NCBI GenBank assembly: GCA_021323315.1
Contig: JAJTCQ010000008.1
Coordinates: 1 to 64,000 of the forward strand
DNA: 64,000 nt
Source: Gaiellaceae bacterium
Lineage (GTDB): Bacteria > Actinomycetota > Thermoleophilia > Gaiellales > Gaiellaceae
Reading direction: 5' to 3'
The notes below the pieces were generated by a model. It had not been told where the DNA came from and did no database searches. It worked only from the letters and a program-made list of their open reading frames with translations. The translations under genes and the position numbers were made by a program. Below, piece after piece: positions 1-7,851 of this stretch (its first letter is position 1; each line of letters starts with the position of its first letter).

Positions 1-368
1 TACTGACCGAACTTGAGCGTCGGATAGGTCGCGCGCGCGAGCAGCGGGTAGAAGGTTCCGATCAAGTAGAACATCGCGCTGTCGACCATCGCCCGCTCGC
101 CGGGATCGGTCGGGTAGAAGCGATCCAGGCCGTGCTTGTTGCAGAGGTACTGCATGATCGCGCAGCTCTCCCAGAGCGAGCCCTTCGGCAGCCCTTCCTC
201 CTCGAGCAACGGTGTCAAGTCCGCCGGGTCCTTCGCGAGGAAGTCCGGCGTCGACTTCTTCCCCCAGACGTCGACCTCCTCGAAGTCGAGACCCGCCGCC
301 CGCACGAAGATGCGAACCGTCAGGTTGTTCACGCTCGGCTTGAGGATGCTCAGTGTGTGCGTGGCCAT
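1..368 (-). CDS. Glutathione S-transferase-like protein (N-terminal part, cut by window edge)
   Basis: Read on the minus strand from the ATG at 368, preceded by a strong ribosome site (AGAGGAGGAG). The visible 122 residues form a thioredoxin-fold GST N-terminal domain: a beta-alpha-beta start (LSILKPSVNNLTVRIF), a later LTPLL stretch at the usual cis-Pro position, and the ESCAIMQYL motif where the Ser binds the gamma-glutamyl group of glutathione. The helical C-terminal domain has begun (FYPTDPGERAMVDS) when the window ends. It lies 14 bases after the VOC gene and is the last visible gene of the operon. GSTs conjugate, isomerise or reductively cleave electrophiles; many actinobacteria lack glutathione, so the real thiol is unknown. 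Confidence 0.85.
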   Translation of the reverse strand, partial: MATHTLSILKPSVNNLTVRIFVRAAGLDFEEVDVWGKKSTPDFLAKDPADLTPLLEEEGLPKGSLWESCAIMQYLCNKHGLDRFYPTDPGERAMVDSAMFYLIGTFYPLLARATYPTLKFGQ

Positions 369-382
369 GTGCTCCTCCTCTG

Positions 383-967
383 CTAGCGGTACGGGTTCTT
401 CGGTGACCGGTCGTGCGAGAGCGACTCCTTCGATCGCGCGACGAGATGCTCGATCGCGTCCGCCAGGTGCACGAGGTCGATGTTCTCGTCGCCCCTTTCG
501 ACGCGGAGCTTGTGCGCCTCGAGCAGGACCTCCGCGTGCGTGTGCCCCGCCGGCGGCTCGAAGCGGTAGGACGCGAGCTCGATGAGGAGACCGAGCGGGT
601 CCTCGAAGTAGATCGAGTCCATGAACCCACGATCCTTGACGCCCGAGTGCTCGATGCCGCGCTCGTCGAGCCGCTCGACGGTCTGCGCGAACGTCGCCTG
701 CGAAATGGCGAACGCGACGTGGTGGACGATGCCCGGCTCCCTCGGCGCCGAGCGCTGCTCCGGCTCGCGCTCCTCGTTGGTGAAGATCGTGATCAGGCGC
801 CCGTCGCCCGGATCGAAGTACAGGTGGCTCTCGGACTGCCGGTCGAGGTTGGGCTGCTCGAAGACGAACGGCATGCCGAGCACGCCCTCCCAGAAGTCGA
901 TGGACGTCTGGCGGTTCGCGCCGTTGATCGTGATGTGGTGGACGCCTTGGGTCTGCAGCTTTCTCAT
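383..967 (-). CDS. VOC/glyoxalase-fold protein
   Basis: A 194-residue member of the vicinal-oxygen-chelate superfamily with two beta-alpha-beta-beta-beta modules. Metal-ligand candidates are the His of GVHHITIN near residue 10, the His of GIVHHVAF near residue 80, and the Glu in PLGLLIELAS near residue 130. This pattern is typical of ring-cleaving dioxygenase or glyoxalase-like proteins. Its start overlaps the CoA-ligase stop by four bases (ATGA), so the two are translationally coupled. The exact reaction cannot be read from sequence. In this operon it probably acts on the same carboxylate or its thiol adduct (inference). Confidence 0.8.
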   Translation of the reverse strand: MRKLQTQGVHHITINGANRQTSIDFWEGVLGMPFVFEQPNLDRQSESHLYFDPGDGRLITIFTNEEREPEQRSAPREPGIVHHVAFAISQATFAQTVERLDERGIEHSGVKDRGFMDSIYFEDPLGLLIELASYRFEPPAGHTHAEVLLEAHKLRVERGDENIDLVHLADAIEHLVARSKESLSHDRSPKNPYR

Positions 968-2274
968 GTCCGACGCTCTAGGAGCTGTCCCTTGTATTCA
1001 TCGCGAGCAAGACTTCCCCAGGGCACGAGCTGCACGCTCGTGGAGACGACGAGCACCGCGCGCAGTCTCTCACGAATCGCATCCGCCAGATCCGGATCTG
1101 TCTCCTCGCCCTGTGCGAGCTCGACGGCGACTGGAAGTGGCGGATCCTGCTTCGTCCCAGGAGCTTGCGGCCGCACGCGGACGTGACCGCTCACCCTCGG
1201 CACGAACGCGCCGACGACCTCGCGAACCGCCGACGGGAAGACGTTGACTCCCCGCACCACGAGCATGTCGTCGGTTCGCCCCACGCACCGCACCCGCGGC
1301 CCGACGCGCCCGCACGGGCACGGGCTCATGCGGATTTCGACGTGATCGCGCGTGCGAAAGCGCAGCAGCGGAGCGGCCTGGTGCCGGAGATGCGTGAGCA
1401 CGAGCTCGCCCGACGCGCCGTCCTCGAGCGGGATCGACTCCGTCGTCTCCGGGTCGATCAACTCCGGGTGGACGAAGCCACGCGCACCGAGATGCATCCC
1501 GTCCTGTTCCTCGCACTCGCCCCAGAGCGAGATCCCGATGTCGCCGATCCCCATCGCCTCCGTGACCCGGGCGCCCCAGCCCTGCTCGAGCCTCGCACGG
1601 AAGGCCGGCTCGCCCCCGCCCGGCTCTCCGGCGACGAGCACACGCTGGACGCTCGAGCCGGCGAGGTCGAGCCCGCTCTCGGCGGCTGCCTCGACGACAT
1701 ACTCGGCATAGGACGGGGTGAGCACGGCCGCCTCCGGCCGGAGGAGTTCGACCGCGCGCAGGAGCCGTTCGGTGTTTCCGGTACCGACCGGAACGTGGCA
1801 CAGCCCGATCCGATCGAACGACGTGAGCGCGGCGCCGGCGACGAAGGGGCCGGCGTTGTAGGTCGACACGATCCGCTGGCCTGCCGTGATGCCGGACGCA
1901 GCGTAGCTGCGCGCCGATCCCGTGACCCAGTCCTCGAGGTCGCGGACGGTCAGCGGTATGTAGCTCGGCGTGCCGGTCGTGCCGCTCGTGGAGTAGATCC
2001 GCACGACCTCCGCCGGGTCCGCGCAGACATGCGCGCCGATCGGATTCTCGGAGGTGGTGGTCTCCTTGAGCTCGCGCTTCTCCGTCAGCGGAAGGCCGGC
2101 GATCTCGGCCAGGCCGCCGGCTTCTCCGGCGGTCGCGAGCCCGGCGGCGCCGAGCTTCTCGCGGTAGAACGCCGAGCGCTCGAGGAGGTACGCGACCTGC
2201 GCGCGGTAGCTCGCGTCGTCGAGGGCGAACTGCTCCTCCGACGGCCGGGTCTCGACGTCCGGCTCGAGCATCAT
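964..2274 (-). CDS. PaaK-type acyl-CoA ligase (adenylate-forming)
   Basis: A 436-residue adenylate-forming enzyme of the phenylacetate-CoA ligase family, which activates a carboxylic acid as acyl-AMP and then acyl-CoA. The phosphate-binding loop YSTSGTTGTP lies near residue 95. A second core motif, EAMGIGDIG, follows near residue 240, with the hinge/C-terminal GRTDDMLVVRGVNVFP near residue 335. A small Cys cluster (SPCPCGR) near residue 315 is also seen in PaaK proteins. The start overlaps the stop of the citryl-CoA-lyase-like gene by four bases. The substrate is unknown; aryl or short aliphatic acids are typical. The next enzyme upstream handles CoA thioesters, which fits a ligase-lyase pair. 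Confidence 0.85.
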   Translation of the reverse strand: MMLEPDVETRPSEEQFALDDASYRAQVAYLLERSAFYREKLGAAGLATAGEAGGLAEIAGLPLTEKRELKETTTSENPIGAHVCADPAEVVRIYSTSGTTGTPSYIPLTVRDLEDWVTGSARSYAASGITAGQRIVSTYNAGPFVAGAALTSFDRIGLCHVPVGTGNTERLLRAVELLRPEAAVLTPSYAEYVVEAAAESGLDLAGSSVQRVLVAGEPGGGEPAFRARLEQGWGARVTEAMGIGDIGISLWGECEEQDGMHLGARGFVHPELIDPETTESIPLEDGASGELVLTHLRHQAAPLLRFRTRDHVEIRMSPCPCGRVGPRVRCVGRTDDMLVVRGVNVFPSAVREVVGAFVPRVSGHVRVRPQAPGTKQDPPLPVAVELAQGEETDPDLADAIRERLRAVLVVSTSVQLVPWGSLARDEYKGQLLERRT

Positions 2275-3056
2275 TCGGCTGGCGGTGGCTCGTACTCGAC
2301 GGCCTCCTCCGCCTCCCGGGCGAGCAGGAAGCCGAGCGGGCTCTCCTGCTCCTCGACCAGGTGCGCGAGGAGGCCGGCAGTGCGGGCGAGGATCGGAACC
2401 GCCTTGACGATGGAGGACGGATAGCCGAGGTCGAGCAGCACCGCCGCGATCGGCATGGCCACGTTGAGCGGGAGCTCCTTGCCCCAGACCTCGGCAACCG
2501 CGGCACGGAGGTGGCGGGCGAGCTCGACGTGTGGCCCGCTCACTCCGCGCTCCTCGGCGAGCTCGAGGATTCGCTCCGCCCGCGGGTCGGTCGGCCGGTG
2601 CACCGGGTGGCCGAAGCCCGGAACCTTGCCGCCTGCGTGGCGGATCGAGCCCGCGACCGCGCGCGCGACGGCTGCGGGCTTTCCGCCCGCCGCAACCCGC
2701 CGCTGCGCGTCCTCAAGCAGCCGGGCGCAGTCGTCGGACGTCCCGAGGACGACAGAACCGGCTCCGAGGATCCCGGCGGCGACGGCACCTTGCAGCGCAT
2801 CGGGGTCGGCCGCCAGCGTCATCCGCGCTGCGACGTTGGAGGGCATCAGCCCGTGCTCCGCGATCGACAGGAGCAGGACGTCGAGGAGGAAGCGCTGGTC
2901 GTCGGTCGCCTCCCGGCCGGTGAGGAGAAGATGGAAGTACTCGGTGAACGTCACCCGGCCCATCAGCTCGCCGGTCAGATCGCGCCCGCGGACCTCGACG
3001 CGGTCGGGGTAGGCCCGCGAGATCCGACTCACCGCGCGGCTCTCTCGCGGCGACAT
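2271..3056 (-). CDS. Citrate-synthase-superfamily protein, citryl-CoA-lyase-like
   Basis: At 261 residues this is far shorter than a full citrate synthase and matches the size of stand-alone citryl-CoA lyases and the C-terminal domain of ATP-citrate lyase. The GFGHPVH motif near residue 150 carries the conserved active-site His. The C-terminal LAHLVEEQ segment resembles the family's HxxEQ region. These enzymes make or break a C-C bond between acetyl-CoA and a keto acid. I chose the ATG at 3056, which overlaps the MetE-like stop by one base, because the longer in-frame extension lies inside that gene. It most likely cleaves the thioester made by the adjacent ligase (inference). Confidence 0.8.
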   Translation of the reverse strand: MSPRESRAVSRISRAYPDRVEVRGRDLTGELMGRVTFTEYFHLLLTGREATDDQRFLLDVLLLSIAEHGLMPSNVAARMTLAADPDALQGAVAAGILGAGSVVLGTSDDCARLLEDAQRRVAAGGKPAAVARAVAGSIRHAGGKVPGFGHPVHRPTDPRAERILELAEERGVSGPHVELARHLRAAVAEVWGKELPLNVAMPIAAVLLDLGYPSSIVKAVPILARTAGLLAHLVEEQESPLGFLLAREAEEAVEYEPPPAE

Positions 3057-4111
3057 CAGACGCCGATCTCCGCGCGCACGATCGCGGCGCCCGCCACCAT
3101 CGCCTGCAGCTTCGCGAAGGCGCGCTCGCGCGGGAGGTACTTCATCCCGCAGTCCGGTGCGATGACCAGTCGCTTCGGGTCGACGACACCGAGCACCCGG
3201 CGGATCCGCGCGGCGACGAGCTCGGGCGTCTCCACCTCCTCGGCTCCGAGATCGAGGACGCCGAGCACGACGACCTTGTCCGGCAGCGCGCGCAGCACCT
3301 CCGGCTCGAGACTCGGCTGGGCAGCCTCGATCGAGACGTGCGTCGCGGCACAGTCGTTCAGCTCGGCGAGAAACGGGTAGCCACTCGGCTTGTCCTGGAC
3401 GATGTGCGCATATCCGAAGCACGTGTGCAGGACGGTTTCGCCCTCGATGCCCGCGAGGGCTCGGTCGATCGCCTCGACGGCGTATGCGCGTGCGGGCTCC
3501 GGGCGGGCCTGCAGGTACGGCTCGTCGATCTGAAGGACGTCCGCGCCCGCCGCCTTGAGGTCTCTCAGCTCGTCGTTCACCGCATCTGCGTACGCGAGCG
3601 CGAGGTCGCGGTCCTCGGCGTAGTGGTCGTTCTGCGCCTGTTGCGTCATCGTGAACGGCCCGGGAACCGTGATCTTGATCCGCCGATCCGTGATCGCGCG
3701 CAGGAACCGGGCGTGCCCCGCTTCCACGGGTCGCGTGCGCCGGATCGGGCCGACGACCCTCGGCACGGGATTCTCGTGTCCCGTCCGGTCGAGCGCGACT
3801 CCCGGCGCGTCGAGATCGATCCCGTCGAGCGCGGTCGCGAAGTGGTTCGAGTAGCTCTCGCGGCGCATCTCCCCGTCCGTGACCACGTCAACGCCAGCGA
3901 GCTCCATGTCCCGGACGGCGACGCGCGTTGCGTCGTCCTGGGCCTCGTCGAGGAACGTCGCCGGCACGCGCCAGAGCTCGTCGGCGCGAACACGCGGCGG
4001 CAGCCTGTCACCGAGGCGCCCGCGGTCGATGAGCCACTCGGGCTGCGGATAGCTCCCGATGACGGTCGTCTCCAGTCGCTCTCCCACCGCGGCGCAACAT
4101 ATCGCCGTCAC
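3056..4111 (-). CDS. MetE C-terminal-domain-like zinc methyl/alkyl-thiol transferase
   Basis: A 351-residue TIM-barrel protein of the cobalamin-independent methionine synthase catalytic-domain family, without the N-terminal half of MetE. The zinc ligands are visible: His-x-Cys in VLHTCFGYAH near residue 225, a Glu in QIDEPYL near residue 190, and the late Cys in APDCGMKYLPRE near residue 315. Short members act on varied thiols, such as coenzyme M in epoxyalkane transferase or corrinoid-linked methyl groups. It is the first gene of the minus-strand operon. The start is a GTG at 4111 with a weak GGGG upstream; a second in-frame GTG lies eight codons later. True methionine synthesis is possible but not favoured by context. 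Confidence 0.8.
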   Translation of the reverse strand: MTAICCAAVGERLETTVIGSYPQPEWLIDRGRLGDRLPPRVRADELWRVPATFLDEAQDDATRVAVRDMELAGVDVVTDGEMRRESYSNHFATALDGIDLDAPGVALDRTGHENPVPRVVGPIRRTRPVEAGHARFLRAITDRRIKITVPGPFTMTQQAQNDHYAEDRDLALAYADAVNDELRDLKAAGADVLQIDEPYLQARPEPARAYAVEAIDRALAGIEGETVLHTCFGYAHIVQDKPSGYPFLAELNDCAATHVSIEAAQPSLEPEVLRALPDKVVVLGVLDLGAEEVETPELVAARIRRVLGVVDPKRLVIAPDCGMKYLPRERAFAKLQAMVAGAAIVRAEIGV

Positions 4112-4121
4112 AATCCCCGAC

Positions 4122-4472
4122 GTGGCGTCCTACGCCGTGAACAAGAAGGCCGTCGCGCGAGCACGCCGGCTCATCGAGGGCCGGCAATACGTGCTCGACA
4201 GCGAGTGGGGCGAGGTGCAGCCCACGGCCGAGGCCGAGAATGCCTTCCTGCGCTCGCATACGTGGGAGCAGTACGCCGAGTGGCACCTCGGGCTCACCGA
4301 GGGCGCGGCGGACGAGACCAAGGCGCGGTACGCCTTCGTGTACGGCGACCTTCGCCGCCTCCACCGAAGCGGGCTCATCGCGTGCCAGTACCGCGCTGCG
4401 GAGTGGCGACACAAGGAGATCGAGCTCGTCGCCCACGAGCTCCTGCAGCTCCTCGACGCGACCAGCGCATGA
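4122..4472 (+). CDS. Conserved hypothetical cytoplasmic protein
   Basis: A 116-residue soluble protein rich in aromatic and charged residues (SYAVNKKAVARARRLI, then EQYAEWHLGLTEGA). I recognise it as the kind of small conserved actinobacterial protein without assigned function and see no catalytic motif or membrane segment. I prefer the GTG at 4122 over the longer reading from 4059, because the longer form would overlap the divergent MetE-like start. It ends just before a bidirectional terminator shared with dodecin. Function unknown. Confidence 0.6.
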   Translation: MASYAVNKKAVARARRLIEGRQYVLDSEWGEVQPTAEAENAFLRSHTWEQYAEWHLGLTEGAADETKARYAFVYGDLRRLHRSGLIACQYRAAEWRHKEIELVAHELLQLLDATSA

Positions 4473-4489
4473 GCGACCCTCAGGCGCCG

Positions 4490-4511
4490 GGGTCGGACAA
4501 CGGTCCGACCC
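4490..4511. terminator. Bidirectional hairpin between convergent genes
   Basis: A perfect 9-bp stem (GGGTCGGAC / GTCCGACCC) with a 4-base loop sits between the hypothetical gene and the convergent dodecin gene. There is no long T run, as is usual in high-GC genomes, so it may act with Rho or as an mRNA 3' stabiliser. Confidence 0.6.
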
Positions 4512-4527
4512 GCGACCGCCGTTTGTC

Positions 4528-4728
4528 CTATTCGAGAACGAACGAGACGCGAAGAGTTACGCGGAACTCGGTGATCTTCCCGTCCTCGACTTCGACCTTC
4601 TCCTCCGAGACCCACGCGCCCTTGATCCCGCGCAGGCTCTCGCCGGCCTTGTCGATGCCGTTCTTCACTGCGTCCTCGAAGCTCGTCGGCGAGCTCGCGG
4701 AGATTTCGACGACCTTGGCAACGGACAT
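4528..4728 (-). CDS. Dodecin-family flavin-binding protein
   Basis: A 66-residue dodecin. The sequence runs SVAKVVEISASSP, then SFEDAVKNGIDKA, then the family hallmark RGIKGAWVSEEKVEVEDGKI and a final beta strand FRVTLRVSF. Dodecins assemble into hollow 12-mers that sequester flavins, or CoA in some bacteria, and the Trp of GAWV stacks on the isoalloxazine ring. I chose the ATG at 4728 because AGGGGTGGG lies just upstream and the shorter form matches the family length; the longer reading adds an unrelated Arg-rich leader. It is a single gene, convergent with its neighbour. Confidence 0.92.
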   Translation of the reverse strand: MSVAKVVEISASSPTSFEDAVKNGIDKAGESLRGIKGAWVSEEKVEVEDGKITEFRVTLRVSFVLE

Positions 4729-4815
4729 GCGCCCACCCCTTCCGTGTCGGTGTCGGTGATCGAAACCCGAGTCTAATCGGGCGATGGAATCGAGTACGCT
4801 CGCCGACGGGACGCG

Positions 4816-5343
4816 ATGCACGTCGAAGCGGAGTCACGAACGAATTGGGGGCGCCGCGCGTTCTGGGCGGGCGTCGTGGTCGCCCTCGTCCTCCTCGGCG
4901 GTCTGATCGCGTCGGCCACCGTCCCGCGTTGGTGGGCGCAACGAGTCGGCGACCAGGCCAACGGCAGCATCACGCAGGGGACGTTGCTCGGGCTCTTCTA
5001 CGGGTTCGTGTTCACGCTCCTGCCGATTGCCGCTCTCGCGCTGATCCTGCGCTGGCGAACGACGTGGAGGTGGGTCGTCTTCGCTCTTGCCGTCGCCGTC
5101 ATCCTCGCCCTTCCGAACCTCATGACGCTCGGCATCGTGCTCGGGCGCGGGAACGCCGCCCACGCGGGAGATCGCATCCTCGACGTCGAGGCGCCGGCGT
5201 TCCGCGGAGGCACGTTCGCGGGCACGCTGCTGGCCTGCGCCCTCGTCGGGTTCGTTCTCTACCTCTTGATCTCGCGCGGCCGCGCACGGTCGGACGAACA
5301 ACGTGCTCGCGAGGAGCGGGACTCCGCGCCCGCCCCGCCCTAG
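4816..5343 (+). CDS. Four-helix integral membrane protein, unknown function
   Basis: A 175-residue protein with four predicted membrane helices: WAGVVVALVLLGGLIASA, TLLGLFYGFVFTLLPIAALA, WVVFALAVAVILALPNLM and a last one in TFAGTLLACALVGFVLYLL. The C-terminal tail is short, charged and Arg-rich. I see no transporter or enzyme motif. Its TAG stop is shared with the convergent metallopeptidase through a CTAG overlap. Function unknown. Confidence 0.7.
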   Translation: MHVEAESRTNWGRRAFWAGVVVALVLLGGLIASATVPRWWAQRVGDQANGSITQGTLLGLFYGFVFTLLPIAALALILRWRTTWRWVVFALAVAVILALPNLMTLGIVLGRGNAAHAGDRILDVEAPAFRGGTFAGTLLACALVGFVLYLLISRGRARSDEQRAREERDSAPAPP

Positions 5344-6221
5344 ACGCGGCCCTTGAACGTGTCGCAGCTCTGCGGGCCGGAGCCCTCGATACCGCGCACG
5401 AACCAGCTCTGCCGCTGTTCGGCCGACCCGTGGGTCCACGACTCGGGAGTGACGCGGCCCTGGGTTCGCTCCTGGATGCGATCGTCGCCCACCGAGGCCG
5501 CAGCGTCGAGCGCCTGAGTCACGTCTCGGCGGGTCAGGTCCTCGATGAAGCCCGTCTTGACGGCGTTTCCCACCCAGAGCCCGGCATAGCAGTCCGCCTG
5601 CAGCTCCACCCGCACCTGACCACCCTGTGGCCCGGTGCCGCGGTCGGCGTTTCGGAAAACTCCCGTCAGGTTCTGGACGTGGTGGCCGTACTCGTGGGCG
5701 AGGATGTACGCCTCCGCGAGCGGGCCGCCTTGCGCACCGAGCTGCGAGGAGAGCTGATCGAAGAAGCCGAGGTCGATGTAGACGTAGCGGTCGTTCGGAC
5801 AGTAGAACGGTCCGACCGCGGAGGAGGCCCCACCACAGCCCGTTTGGATCGATCCGTCGAAGAGCCGCGTCGCCGTCGGCTCGTACCCGCGGAACGCCTT
5901 GTTCCAGTACGCCTGGATGCTGTTGATCGAGGCGAGGATGCGGCAGTCCTCGCGCTCGTTGGCGTCCTGGCCGGTCTGACATTCCTGCGCCAGGTCGCCG
6001 GGCGGCTGCTGGCCCGGCCCGACGGTCTGGCCAGCAAGTGAGCCGAGGTCGCCCAGGCCGCCTCCACCGCCGAGGAACATGAACGCGAGGACGACCAGGA
6101 GCACGATGATTCCTCCGCCTCCGCCCAGCTGGAGCGGGATCCCGCCGGGGAGACCACCCCCACGGCCACGGTAGTCCTCGACCTGTGAGGGGTCGAGCTT
6201 GGCGTCCTTGCGAAACCGCAT
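5340..6221 (-). CDS. ypfJ: Neutral zinc metallopeptidase, YpfJ/KPN_02809 family
   Basis: A 293-residue membrane-anchored predicted zinc peptidase. The order is a short cytoplasmic start (MRFRKDAKLDPSQVED), a Gly-rich linker, one membrane helix (IIVLLVVLAFMFL), a second Gly-rich linker, then the catalytic domain. The catalytic domain contains HEYGHHVQ near residue 175 and the downstream ELQADCYAG whose Glu is the third metal ligand. Paired Cys residues fit an extracytoplasmic fold. I moved the start to the ATG at 6221, which gives the family-standard RFRKxAxLD opening. The substrate of this family is not established. Confidence 0.88.
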   Translation of the reverse strand: MRFRKDAKLDPSQVEDYRGRGGGLPGGIPLQLGGGGGIIVLLVVLAFMFLGGGGGLGDLGSLAGQTVGPGQQPPGDLAQECQTGQDANEREDCRILASINSIQAYWNKAFRGYEPTATRLFDGSIQTGCGGASSAVGPFYCPNDRYVYIDLGFFDQLSSQLGAQGGPLAEAYILAHEYGHHVQNLTGVFRNADRGTGPQGGQVRVELQADCYAGLWVGNAVKTGFIEDLTRRDVTQALDAAASVGDDRIQERTQGRVTPESWTHGSAEQRQSWFVRGIEGSGPQSCDTFKGRV

Positions 6222-6293
6222 GGAACGAACGTACCCCGATGCGGCGCGACCGGAACCTGCGCGAGGCAAGTCCCGGTCGCGACGTGAGTCGGA

Positions 6294-7739
6294 TCAGCGC
6301 GCGGTCTCGAGCGCCGGCTCGCCGACGTGTGCTTCCTGCTCCTGCAGATCCCGCCCGCGAACCATGAACACCGAGACCAGGACGCCTGCAAACATGATCG
6401 CCGCCGCCGCCCAGAAGGCAGCCCGGAAGCCGTCCGTCAGAGCCGACGGCACCGCCGTCCCACTCGCCAGCGCGTCATCCGTCGTCGAGACCGCGATGGT
6501 CGAGAGCAGCGCGATACCGACCGCACCGCCGATCTGCTGCGACGTGTTGATGAGCCCCGACGCAAGACCCGACTCTTGCTGCTTCGTTCCGGCCACCGCC
6601 GCGATCGTGACCGGCACGAACGCGAACGGAAGTCCGAGGCCGATCAAGAGGAAGCCCGGGAACAGGTCGGTCCAGTACGAGCCGTCGACGGAGACCTGCG
6701 TGAAGTAGAGGATCCCCACCGTCATGACGGACATCCCGAACACGAGGGCGGGCTTGACGCCTACCCGCGTCACGGCGGCTGCCGCGACGTTCGCCCAGAT
6801 GATGGCGGTGCCTGCGACTGCCAGGTAGCCGACACCGGTCTTCAGCGGCGAGAACTCGAGCACCTGCTGCATGTACAGCGTGAGCATCAGGAACATCGCG
6901 AACATCCCCGTCCCCATGAAGAGGCCGACGACGTTCGCGGCCGTGAGCGTCTGCAGCCGGAAGATCGAGAACGGCACGAGCGGATCCTTCACACGCTGCT
7001 CCCAGAGGACGAACGCGGCGAGCAGCACCGCGGAGACGACGAAGACGCCGATCGTCTCGGGGGAGCTCCAGCCCCACCCGCGACCCTGCGTGATGCCCAG
7101 CACGAGCAGAGAGAGGCCGGACGTGACGAGGACGGCGCCGGGGATGTCGAAGCCCTGACCGTGCTTGTCGAGGCTCTCCGAGAGCAGGATCGGGGCCAGG
7201 ATGAGCGCGGCAACTCCAACAGGAACGTTGACCCAGAAGATCCACTCCCACGAGAGGAAGTCGGTGAGGATGCCGCCGAACAGCACACCGGCTGCGGCGC
7301 CGAAGCCGCCGACCGCTCCCCACGCGCCGAGCGCGATGTTCCGCTCACGGCCCTCCTGGAACGTCCACACGAGGATGGACAGTGCCGCCGGAGTGATCGT
7401 CGCGGCGCCGAGCCCCTGAAGCGCCCTGAAGGCGATCAGTGCCTCGTCGTTCCAGGCGAAGCCGCACAGGAGTGATCCGATCGTGAACACGATGGTTCCC
7501 AAGATGAAGATGCGCCGGCGGCCGAGGAGGTCGGCCGATCGGCCTCCGAGCAGCAGGAACCCGCCGAAGACGAGCGCGTAGGCGCTGATCACCCACTGCA
7601 GGTTCTCCTGGGAGAAGCCGAGGTCGACCTGAATCGACGGCAGCGCGACATTCACGATCGCGACGTCGAGGATGACCATGAACTGCACCGCGAGGATGAG
7701 CGCGAGTGCAAACCACTTCTTGCGATCCGTAGTGACCAT
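6294..7739 (-). CDS. MFS drug exporter, DHA2 (EmrB/QacA) family
   Basis: A 481-residue major facilitator with about 14 membrane helices, the length and topology of proton-driven DHA2 multidrug exporters. The first helix begins WFALALILAVQFMVILDVAI with the family D-x-x-I-V-N-V-A-L-P motif. Motif A appears as LLGGRSADLLGRRRIF after helix 2. A strong GGAGGG ribosome site precedes the ATG. It is divergent from an HxlR regulator, and both promoters face out of one symmetric operator, so expression is very likely repressed by HxlR and released by a ligand. Confidence 0.9.
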   Translation of the reverse strand: MVTTDRKKWFALALILAVQFMVILDVAIVNVALPSIQVDLGFSQENLQWVISAYALVFGGFLLLGGRSADLLGRRRIFILGTIVFTIGSLLCGFAWNDEALIAFRALQGLGAATITPAALSILVWTFQEGRERNIALGAWGAVGGFGAAAGVLFGGILTDFLSWEWIFWVNVPVGVAALILAPILLSESLDKHGQGFDIPGAVLVTSGLSLLVLGITQGRGWGWSSPETIGVFVVSAVLLAAFVLWEQRVKDPLVPFSIFRLQTLTAANVVGLFMGTGMFAMFLMLTLYMQQVLEFSPLKTGVGYLAVAGTAIIWANVAAAAVTRVGVKPALVFGMSVMTVGILYFTQVSVDGSYWTDLFPGFLLIGLGLPFAFVPVTIAAVAGTKQQESGLASGLINTSQQIGGAVGIALLSTIAVSTTDDALASGTAVPSALTDGFRAAFWAAAAIMFAGVLVSVFMVRGRDLQEQEAHVGEPALETAR

Positions 7740-7778
7740 TACGTCCCTCCGTTGTTTCTCTTGTCAGACGAATGGGCG

Positions 7779-7807
7779 ATGCTACAACAGACACTTTCAT
7801 TTTGCAA
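7779..7807 (-). promoter_or_regulatory. Promoter of the DHA2 exporter
   Basis: On the minus strand a -35 box TTGCAA (7807-7802) and a -10 box TAGCAT (7784-7779) are separated by 17 bp. The -35 lies inside the inner left half-site of the HxlR operator, so bound repressor would block polymerase. About 33 bases of leader precede the ribosome site. Confidence 0.65.
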
Positions 7808-7829
7808 GTTAAGACTTGCGTTTTGAAAG
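7794..7829. promoter_or_regulatory. Nested dyad operator of the HxlR regulator
   Basis: Four 6-base half-sites are arranged with exact 4-base spacing: CTTTCA (7794-7799), GCAAGT (7804-7809), ACTTGC (7814-7819) and TGAAAG (7824-7829). The outer pair and the inner pair are each perfect inverted repeats around the same centre, while the 4-base spacers are not symmetric. This fits two dimers, or one dimer with extended contacts, on a divergent regulator/exporter promoter. Confidence 0.75.
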
Positions 7830-7844
7830 AGACCCGGCTATTAT
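7816..7844 (+). promoter_or_regulatory. Promoter of the HxlR gene, apparently leaderless
   Basis: A -35 box TTGCGT (7816-7821) overlaps the operator, followed by 17 bp and a -10 box TATTAT (7839-7844). The ATG begins at 7852, seven bases after the -10, so transcription should start at or next to the start codon and the mRNA is probably leaderless. No ribosome site is present before the ATG, which agrees. Confidence 0.65.
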
Positions 7845-7851
7845 CGACTAC

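Noticed and set aside
7816..7851. TTG start 12 codons upstream for the HxlR gene
   Set aside because: It would place half of the operator and the -10 box inside the coding region, and HxlR proteins normally begin close to the CPM motif.
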